Shown here in pieces: positions 1 through 5,110 of a DNA stretch of 7,373 nucleotides (position 1 is the first letter of the stretch; every line of letters starts with the position of its first letter). The notes under the pieces are model-generated. The model did no database searches, was not told the DNA's origin, and saw only the letters and a list, made by a program, of their open reading frames with translations. Where the stretch lies: positions 1 to 7,373 of the forward strand of contig QNBX01000194.1 of the NCBI GenBank assembly GCA_003644265.1. The letters run 5' to 3'. This DNA is from Planctomycetota bacterium. GTDB lineage: Bacteria; Planctomycetota; B15-G4. The translations under genes were made by a program, and so were the position numbers.

Positions 1-1
1 C

Positions 2-55
2 GACGTATTGAGCCAGAGGGACCGGCCGGCGCCCGGGCAGGTGGGCTACCTGTAG
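2..55 (+). CDS. Possible C-terminal end of a protein gene entering from the left
   Basis: The frame from base 2 reads 17 codons (DVLSQRDRPAPGQVGYL) and stops at TAG 53-55. Sixteen of the 17 codons end in G or C, matching the codon use of the window's clear genes, while the neighbouring + frame scores about half. No family can be recognised from 17 residues. If real, the gene converges on the HEAT-repeat gene, with the two stops about 40 bp apart. The same positions would be wobble positions if the HEAT-gene frame continued past its stop, so the GC pattern is not decisive. Confidence 0.3.
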   Translation, partial: DVLSQRDRPAPGQVGYL

Positions 56-60
56 GCCGG

Positions 61-88
61 GGCGGGGGGGGGGGGCGGCGGCGGCGGG
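61..88. repeat. 12-G homopolymer followed by CGG triplets
   Basis: A run of twelve G (64-75) is followed directly by four CGG triplets (76-87). It sits between the stop of the possible left-edge gene and the stop of the HEAT-repeat gene. The + strand has enough G runs to form a G-quadruplex, and the - strand transcript downstream of the HEAT stop would be C-rich. A role as a transcription barrier is possible but unproven. Homopolymers of this length are also prone to sequencing length errors. Confidence 0.8.
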
Positions 89-93
89 CTCTG

Positions 94-2067
94 CTAGAGG
101 ATGTCCATCAGCTCGGACATGGCGGCGGTCCTCGCGAGGTAGTGGCTGTCGGCCAGGAGCTTGGCGTGGAACGGCAGGCGGCTGCGCTCCGCCAACAGGC
201 CCAAGGCGGCGGCCGAGAAGCCTCGCGTGAGCGCCCCGGCGGAGTCGTCCGTGGCGCGTTGCACGAGCGGCGTCACGGCGTCACGGTCGCCCAGCAAGCC
301 CAAGGCCGCGGCGGCGCCCGCGATCTCGCCCAGGGAACCGGCACGCTCCAGCACAGACACCAGCGACTCCACCGCCTTGCGCTCGCCCATCAGGCCCAGG
401 CCGGTGGCGGCCTTGCGCCGCAGCGTGGCGGGAGTGCGTGGGTCGCTGCAGAGGCGCATGAGATCGTCCACCGACTCGCGCTCACGCAGCAGACCCAGGG
501 CGATGGCGAGGTGGCCGCGGAAGACCTCGTCGTGATGCTCGGTCAGGTCCCGCGCCAGATCCGGTCCGGCGCTGCGGGCGCCCGCCAGGCCGAGGCCGAC
601 AGCGAAGGCCCCCTTGTGGGCCGGGTCTGACTCGCGTCCATACGCGTGAGCCAGTCGCTCCACAATCCGGTCGCTGCGGGGGCCGGCTCCGCACCCGCGG
701 GCGTACAGCGCCGCGGCCAGACCCGCCCACGAGCGATGAGCGCTCTGCTTGCCCTTACCGGCCAGTTCGCGCACGAGCATGCTCTCGATCTCTGCGTGCG
801 CGGCTTCGTGATCGGCGACGAGGGGGTCGCGCCCACCCATGCGCCCGAGGGCCAGGATGGCCAGATGGCGCGTGAGGGCATCGCGCTCGCCCTCGATGAC
901 CTGCTGCAGGCGCTGCACGGCCTCTGGCTGTGACACCTCGGCCACGCGGCCCAGGGCCAGGGCCAGCGACTGCCGCAGCACGGGATCCGTGTCGCGATCC
1001 ATGAGCAGGGCCAGCAGCTCGGGCACGTGCTTCGGACCTCCCACCTTGGCCACAACCGTGACCAGGTGGGCCTTGAGCAGAGAGTCGGTGTAGCGGTCGG
1101 CCAAGCGCTCGCTCGCGAGCTCCAGGACGGCGTCGGCGCGGGCGTGATCCCTCGGCACCTGGGAAAGGCCCAGGCAGGCCGCCACGCTCAGCTCGCGCTC
1201 GCTGGGGCCCAGGCCCTCAACCAGGCTCCGCAGGCAGTCGATGGAGTCGCGAGTGCCCAGCATGCCCAGCGAGATGGCCGAGAAGCAGCGCACCAGCGAG
1301 GAGACCTGACCGCCACCCACCAGCTGACGGCCACGGGAGCTGTCACGCGAGAGGGCCATCAGCGCGTCCACGGCACGGTCGTCACCCAGCACGCCCAGGG
1401 CCAGGGCGCTGGATGAGCGCACGGACAGCTCCTTGTGAGCCAGCTGCGGCAGCAGCGCGTCGAGCACGTCGGGGTCCTGGTCCGGGTCGCTGATGCGTGC
1501 CAGAGCCAACACGGCCGAGTCGGCGATGTCGCCCGCCCGGGCTCCCATCAACTGTGTCAGCGCGGGCACGATCTGCTCGGCCACCATGCGGTTGTTGGGT
1601 CGGATCCCGTCGGCGGTGCGCCGTCGCAGGCCCTTGCCTGTGAGCAGACTGACGAGCCCGCTGGAGACGCCCTTGGCCTTGCGCCGGCCGCGCAGTGACA
1701 GGAACTCCGCCGAGTTGGCATCCCACCAGAACTCCCAGCTGTCCCACGCCACGGGGGCTTCGGCGCCCGCGTTGCCTCCGCTGGATGCGCCGCGTGCGCC
1801 GCGCTGGCTCGTGCCGCGGCCGGCTCCCCGTCCACTCACGCGCCCGCCCTCCCTGGATCTTGCGCTGACCGAGGCCGTAGCCCCGCCCCGGCCCCCGCGG
1901 GCGGACGGCGTGAAGGCACCTTGGGGGTTGGTAGTGGGGGCGCTGAAGACACCGGGCATCTGGACTCCGCTGCCTGCGTCGGCCGGCACGGTGGACTGTC
2001 CTCCGTGACCGAAGGCCAGCGCTGACATGAGCCCGAGGGCCAGCAGCAACTTGAAGACATGGACCAT
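94..2067 (-). CDS. Exported HEAT-repeat protein
   Basis: A 657-residue protein. ATG at 2067 is preferred because an AGGAG lies 6 nt upstream and it opens a good signal peptide ([20 protein letters not shown], residues 1-20). The frame is open further upstream to a TTG at 2190, which would bury that signal. Residues ~22-105 are Gly/Ser/Arg/Ala-rich and probably disordered. A Trp-rich segment (W108, W111, W114, W115) precedes the repeats. Residues ~157-645 hold about 12-13 alpha-helical repeats of the HEAT/PBS-lyase type, many with an '[14 protein letters not shown]' core. HEAT solenoids bind proteins; no catalytic motif is visible, so this is probably a periplasmic or surface scaffold, perhaps membrane-attached. 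Such proteins with a Trp-rich pre-repeat segment are, from memory, frequent in Planctomycetota. It has its own ribosome binding site and a 426-bp upstream gap, suggesting separate expression. The family call is firm; the role is unknown. Confidence 0.9.
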   Translation of the reverse strand: MVHVFKLLLALGLMSALAFGHGGQSTVPADAGSGVQMPGVFSAPTTNPQGAFTPSARGGRGGATASVSARSREGGRVSGRGAGRGTSQRGARGASSGGNAGAEAPVAWDSWEFWWDANSAEFLSLRGRRKAKGVSSGLVSLLTGKGLRRRTADGIRPNNRMVAEQIVPALTQLMGARAGDIADSAVLALARISDPDQDPDVLDALLPQLAHKELSVRSSSALALGVLGDDRAVDALMALSRDSSRGRQLVGGGQVSSLVRCFSAISLGMLGTRDSIDCLRSLVEGLGPSERELSVAACLGLSQVPRDHARADAVLELASERLADRYTDSLLKAHLVTVVAKVGGPKHVPELLALLMDRDTDPVLRQSLALALGRVAEVSQPEAVQRLQQVIEGERDALTRHLAILALGRMGGRDPLVADHEAAHAEIESMLVRELAGKGKQSAHRSWAGLAAALYARGCGAGPRSDRIVERLAHAYGRESDPAHKGAFAVGLGLAGARSAGPDLARDLTEHHDEVFRGHLAIALGLLRERESVDDLMRLCSDPRTPATLRRKAATGLGLMGERKAVESLVSVLERAGSLGEIAGAAAALGLLGDRDAVTPLVQRATDDSAGALTRGFSAAALGLLAERSRLPFHAKLLADSHYLARTAAMSELMDIL

Positions 2068-2073
2068 GGATCG

Positions 2074-2078
2074 CTCCT
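2074..2078 (-). promoter_or_regulatory. Ribosome binding site of the HEAT-repeat gene
   Basis: AGGAG on the - strand lies 6 nt before ATG 2067, within a purine-rich GGAGAGGAG stretch. It decides the start in favour of residue M42 of the longer open frame, which is also where the signal peptide begins. Confidence 0.8.
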
Positions 2079-2098
2079 CTCCGGGGTGCGTGGTGAGT

Positions 2099-2115
2099 CG
2101 CCCTGCGTCAGGGCG
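2099..2115 (-). promoter_or_regulatory. Stem-loop in the leader of the HEAT-repeat gene
   Basis: A perfect 7-bp inverted repeat, CGCCCTG and CAGGGCG on the - strand, has a 3-nt ACG loop. It lies about 31 nt upstream of the HEAT start and just outside the ribosome binding site. No U tract follows, so it does not look like an intrinsic terminator. It could be an mRNA-stabilising or translation-modulating hairpin, or an operator if the promoter lies close by. I could not find a convincing -35/-10 pair. Confidence 0.5.
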
Positions 2116-2371
2116 GACCGGCGCACCTCCGTTCATTTGTTGGTATGAAAGATTCATGAACGCCGTGTGGTGATCGCGGCGTGCCGGCAATCACCTTGGG
2201 TGTCCGTGTTTCAAGAGGCGCTGCGGCGCGAGATGATACATGCGTTCTGTGCGCAGGTGACAGGGCATGGACTCACATGCTCCTGGGAGAGCGGCGCCAC
2301 TCGGCAGCGCGACAGGCGCTTGAAGGCGCTGTCAGACGGCGGCCGCCGTGCACGTCAATCGGGCTCGGCTA

Positions 2372-2418
2372 TTCCTGTGATGCTCCTGTGATTGCAGTTG
2401 TGATTGTAGCTTGGATTG
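2372..2418. repeat. Array of four imperfect 12-bp direct repeats
   Basis: Four contiguous units occur at 2372-2382 (11 bp), 2383-2394, 2395-2406 and 2407-2418. Read on the + strand the core is CCTGTGATTG-like: the first three units carry TGTGAT, the last a degraded TTGGATTG. A spacing of 11-12 bp places the TGTGAT cores roughly on one face of the helix. The array lies about 305 bp upstream of the HEAT start and about 75 bp past the glycosyltransferase stop. TGTGA resembles a CRP/FNR half-site, but here the copies are direct and not inverted, so a classical CRP dimer site is not indicated. The function is unknown. Confidence 0.6.
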
Positions 2419-2423
2419 CCGAA

Positions 2424-2438
2424 CTCAATCTACTTGAG
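2424..2438. repeat. Short inverted repeat downstream of the glycosyltransferase gene
   Basis: The arms CTCAA (2424-2428) and TTGAG (2434-2438) flank a 5-nt loop. It lies about 55 nt past the glycosyltransferase stop in the direction of transcription. With a 5-bp stem and no U run it is at best a weak terminator or mRNA 3'-end structure, and may be chance. Confidence 0.25.
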
Positions 2439-2493
2439 CCGGCGTGTGAGTGCTGCGGGCGTGGCCGATGGCCCCGCTTCCGCCGAGGTCTCC

Positions 2494-3792
2494 TCAAGCG
2501 GATGCGCGCACCCGCGCGGCGTCAAGCAGCGCGTCGAAGGCGCCAAAGACGCCGCGGTGCTCCGGCTCGCTGCGACCGGCGAGTCGCGCCAGGGCCTCCA
2601 CCAGCGCATAGCTCCACAGCGAGAGCGTGGCGCAGCGCACGCCCCAGGGGCCGTGGTGCTTGCGGGCGTAGCGGATGCGGTCGCGGTGCCGGCGCCAGGC
2701 GTCGTCGGACGTGAACTCGGCGGCGAACTGGCCCGGATCGCCGGGCTCGCTCAGCGGGCGCTCGATCAGAGGCACGGCCAGTTCGCTCAACAGGTGCAGC
2801 TCCCAGCCGGCCTGAGCCATGCGGCGGTACCAGTCCAGATGGTGCATGTGGAAGGGCAGGTTGGTGTCCAGCGGCCCGACCTCGTCCAGAGCCTCGCGGC
2901 GCAGGGCCAGCAGGCCGGCAGGCGGGTTGGGGCAGGAGGGGCCTGCGGCGGCGTCCTGCTCGCGCGTGGCCAGGCGCCTGCGCCAGGGATTGTCGGGCCA
3001 CAGGCGCGCCAGGCCGGACTCCTCGACCAGCAGATGCCGCAGGGTGGGTCGCGGGGCGCTGCCGGGGAGCGCTGAGCCGCCGGCGTCCTGAAGCGCAGCG
3101 GCCGCGACGCCGCAGCGGGGATGAGCATCCAAGTGCGCGCACAGCGTGTCGATGTCGCCGCGGCTGGGGCGGGCGCCGGTGTCCGCCAGCAGCAGCACGC
3201 TCCCCTCGCAGCGCGCCAGCCCGATGTCGATGGACCAGGCGGGCCCCAGGTCGGAGCCCGTGCGCAACAACGTCACCGGCCGGTGCTCCGAGAGGATGGT
3301 GGAGCTGATGCGATCCGTGGAGCCGGCGTCCAGCACCACGATCTGCGTGCGCCGGCTGGCGCAGGCCGCGCGCCAGTGCGTCAGGGCGTCGCTCAGCCGC
3401 GCGAGGTCGTTGCGCACGTGGAACACCACCGACACGTCGGGCGGCCGCGACCAGGGGGTGCCGGGGTTGATGACCGAGACATCCACCGGCGTGAGCGCGC
3501 GCGCCGCGGCGTCGGCAGCCGCTCCCGGGTCCGGGCGCTCGCCGTCATCGACCGGAAGCCGTGGGCGTCGCGGCTCTTCGATCCAGGCCGGACGCGACGC
3601 GATGGCGCTGCAGCTCCACTCGGCGAGCCGGTCGTCCGATGCGGCAGCCCGAGCCTGCTCGCGGGCGGTCACGCCGCTGGCGCTGTTCCCGGCCTGGCTC
3701 CGGCTCGTGCTCCCGGCCTGGCTCCGGCTCGTGCTCCCGCCCTCCGTGCCGGGCCGCGGCGTGGCGCTCGGCGAGCCGTCCTGCGGACTCAA
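2494..3792 (-). CDS. Family 2 (GT-A fold) glycosyltransferase, rhamnosyltransferase-like
   Basis: 432 residues. Residues 1-~115 are Ser/Ala/Pro/Arg-rich and unlike the family. The GT-A domain begins at DVSVVFHVRND (119-129), followed by IVVLDAGSTD (151-160; family VVDDGSTD), the sugar-nucleotide segment LLLADTGARPS (200-210; where WbbL-like members have LLNPDT), PAGLLALRREALDEVG (291-306) and HHLDWYRRMAQAGW (317-330; equivalent to the family's DvDLcrRlrraGw). The order matches COG1216/WbbL-type enzymes that move a nucleotide-activated sugar onto an envelope glycan or lipid; donor and acceptor cannot be told. No signal peptide or membrane helix is evident, so it is probably cytoplasmic. The start is TTG at 3792, overlapping the upstream gene's TGA as TTGA, with GGAG 8 nt before it. 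A GTG at 3672 (residue 41) is the main alternative and would remove the Ser-rich repeat. The catalytic fold call is firm; the start is not. Confidence 0.87.
   Translation of the reverse strand: MSPQDGSPSATPRPGTEGGSTSRSQAGSTSRSQAGNSASGVTAREQARAAASDDRLAEWSCSAIASRPAWIEEPRRPRLPVDDGERPDPGAAADAAARALTPVDVSVINPGTPWSRPPDVSVVFHVRNDLARLSDALTHWRAACASRRTQIVVLDAGSTDRISSTILSEHRPVTLLRTGSDLGPAWSIDIGLARCEGSVLLLADTGARPSRGDIDTLCAHLDAHPRCGVAAAALQDAGGSALPGSAPRPTLRHLLVEESGLARLWPDNPWRRRLATREQDAAAGPSCPNPPAGLLALRREALDEVGPLDTNLPFHMHHLDWYRRMAQAGWELHLLSELAVPLIERPLSEPGDPGQFAAEFTSDDAWRRHRDRIRYARKHHGPWGVRCATLSLWSYALVEALARLAGRSEPEHRGVFGAFDALLDAARVRASA
3687..3734. repeat. Perfect 24-bp tandem duplication inside the glycosyltransferase gene
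   Basis: Two identical 24-bp units (3687-3710 and 3711-3734), followed by the first few bases of a third, encode GSTSRSQA twice, at about residues 19-34. The unit is a multiple of three, so the frame is kept. It lies in the disordered N-terminal extension, where copy-number change by slippage would be tolerated. Confidence 0.9.
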
Positions 3793-4982
3793 TGCAGCGG
3801 CTCCGACAGCGGCAGCGGCCCCAGCGTCGCTTGCGGGTCTGGCAGCCGCGGTCGCGCCGTGCGCAGGGTCAGCAGGGTCACTTCGGGCGGCACGCCAAAG
3901 CGGATGCGCGGCGCCTGCAGGCGTTCCATGCCCAGGCCGCGGCTGACGTAGAGCAGATTGCCGGCGAGCTCGTGCAGCCCGCCCGCGGCCACGTGGCGCG
4001 GCAGGGGCGAGAGCGTGATGGGCGGCCCGATGAACGGCAGCGCCACCTGACCGCCGTGGGTGTGTCCGGCCACCACCAGATCGCAGCGCGAGTCGTCGCC
4101 CAGGGCCGACACGATCAGCGGTCGGTGTGCCATGAGGATGCGCAGCTCATCGCCGGGCGCGGCCAGGAAGCGGTGCAGGATGGCGGGCGGCTGGCGCAGG
4201 ACCTGGAACTGCTCGTGGGGGATCTCGTCCAGGCCCAGGATCGTCACCTGGCGATCGCCCACGCTGACGGTCACGAGCTCGTCGCGCAGCAGCCGTATGT
4301 CGGTGCCTGCGAGCGTGCGCGGCAGCAGCGAGGGTACGTCGGCGTTGCCCGGCACGGCCCAGACGCCACCCGGCGCGTGCAGCATGGACAGCAGCCGCGT
4401 GAAGCCCGGCAGGTTCTGCTCGAACTGATCGACCGGCCCCTGATAGAGGTCGCCCGGGATCAGCACGATGTCGGGCTCGGCCGCCATGAGCTCGGCCACC
4501 GCGTCCAGCTGGTGCGGCTCGATGGTGGTGGACTGGATATCGGCCAGCACGGCGATCAACAGCTCGTCGCGGCCGCTGCGCGCGGCGTCCACGGGCACGT
4601 CGGTGCGCTCGAGGCGCACGTCGTAGGGCACCACCAGCTGAGCGTACAGGCCCAGCGGCAGGCCGGGCAGGGCCGCCAGCGCCAGGGCCAGCGCGGGCCA
4701 GGTGACGTCGCGCCCGCGCCAGCGGGTCAGCGCCAGCGCTGCGCCCGCCAGCGGTGCCACGAGCCACAGGTCAAGCCAGGCGATGTGCATGACGCCGAAT
4801 ATGTGCAGCCGCCAGCGCGAGAGCAGCAGCATCTCCAGCGCGTTGGCCAGCAGCACCAGCAGCACCACCTCCAGCACGCGCCGGACGCCCACCGGCGCCC
4901 GGCCGCGCAGCAGGAAGGCCCACGCCAGCAGCACGTTGAGCGCGGTCAGGCCAGCGAGGGAGAGGGCGAACGAGCGGTCCAT
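3789..4982 (-). CDS. Membrane-anchored metallophosphoesterase, YkuE/LpxG-like
   Basis: 397 residues starting at ATG 4982; the ribosome binding site is weak. Four predicted membrane helices (about 5-26, 37-55, 61-85, 94-118) are followed by a calcineurin-like domain at ~139-375. Motifs in order are D148-I-Q150, G176-D177, G212-N213-A214-D215, H286 and GHTHGG at 306-311. The end of the domain, RGLGMERLQAPRIRFGVPPEVTLLTL-like (348-373), matches YkuE-type enzymes. Two canonical residues are changed: the DxH histidine is Gln150 and the catalytic GNH histidine is Ala214, while Asp215 is kept as in the GNRD of LpxH. Related enzymes cleave phosphodiesters or pyrophosphates, including UDP-2,3-diacylglucosamine (LpxG); the substrate here is unknown. 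Its TGA overlaps the TTG start of the glycosyltransferase, so the pair is probably co-translated and may share a lipid or glycan pathway. A divergent exporter gene starts 128 bp away. The family call is firm; the activity is uncertain. Confidence 0.88.
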   Translation of the reverse strand: MDRSFALSLAGLTALNVLLAWAFLLRGRAPVGVRRVLEVVLLVLLANALEMLLLSRWRLHIFGVMHIAWLDLWLVAPLAGAALALTRWRGRDVTWPALALALAALPGLPLGLYAQLVVPYDVRLERTDVPVDAARSGRDELLIAVLADIQSTTIEPHQLDAVAELMAAEPDIVLIPGDLYQGPVDQFEQNLPGFTRLLSMLHAPGGVWAVPGNADVPSLLPRTLAGTDIRLLRDELVTVSVGDRQVTILGLDEIPHEQFQVLRQPPAILHRFLAAPGDELRILMAHRPLIVSALGDDSRCDLVVAGHTHGGQVALPFIGPPITLSPLPRHVAAGGLHELAGNLLYVSRGLGMERLQAPRIRFGVPPEVTLLTLRTARPRLPDPQATLGPLPLSEPLH

Positions 4983-5110
4983 GGGGCCTGTTCTAACCGA
5001 GACGCGGGGCCCGGGGTGCGGGGAATGGCGCGCAGCTCGCCGGCGCCTGAATTTGGCCGCGATCCGGCGCGGATGACGCTTGTCAGCGGCCGATAGGGTC
5101 GGGTGCGCCC
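4983..5110. promoter_or_regulatory. Divergent intergenic region with nested inverted repeats
   Basis: These 128 bp lie between the start of the phosphoesterase gene (-) and the exporter gene (+), so they should carry both promoters. A nested inverted repeat is visible: outer arms GGCCGC (5055-5060) and GCGGCC (5086-5091), inner arms ATCCG (5062-5066) and CGGAT (5070-5074) around GCG. It is a candidate operator shared by both directions, but short GC-rich palindromes are common by chance here. No convincing sigma70-type -35/-10 pair is seen. Confidence 0.4.

Larger units (their letters stand above)
2068..2493. other. 426-bp gene-free intergenic region between the HEAT and glycosyltransferase genes
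   Basis: The region separates the stop of the glycosyltransferase gene from the start of the HEAT-repeat gene, both on the - strand, and is visibly richer in A and T than the genes. It holds the HEAT ribosome binding site and leader hairpin (2074-2115), an AT-rich patch around 2130-2160 where the HEAT promoter could lie, a 12-bp direct-repeat array (2372-2418) and a short inverted repeat (2424-2438). A 25-codon - strand frame (2191-2268) is present but poorly supported. I see no tRNA, no rRNA and no intrinsic terminator with a U tract. Confidence 0.7.

Noticed and set aside
38..52. Inverted repeat CAGGT/ACCTG with a 5-nt loop near the left edge
   Set aside because: The stem is 5 bp without a U run and lies inside the possible end of a coding sequence, so I do not call it a terminator.
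2068..2190. An N-terminal extension of the HEAT protein from TTG 2190
   Set aside because: It would place 41 residues before a clear signal peptide. The ATG at 2067 has a well-placed AGGAG and the hydrophobic leader directly after it.
2191..2268. A 25-residue - strand frame (starts MPCHLRTERM) in the gene-free region
   Set aside because: An AGGAG lies upstream but at 11 nt, too far for a good ribosome binding site. The peptide has no recognisable feature and frames this short are expected by chance.
3561..5096. A 511-codon + strand open frame rich in Gln, Arg and His
   Set aside because: It lies antisense to the phosphoesterase gene and part of the glycosyltransferase gene, both with clear family motifs. 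Its composition is that of a GC-rich antisense shadow and it has no recognisable domain.
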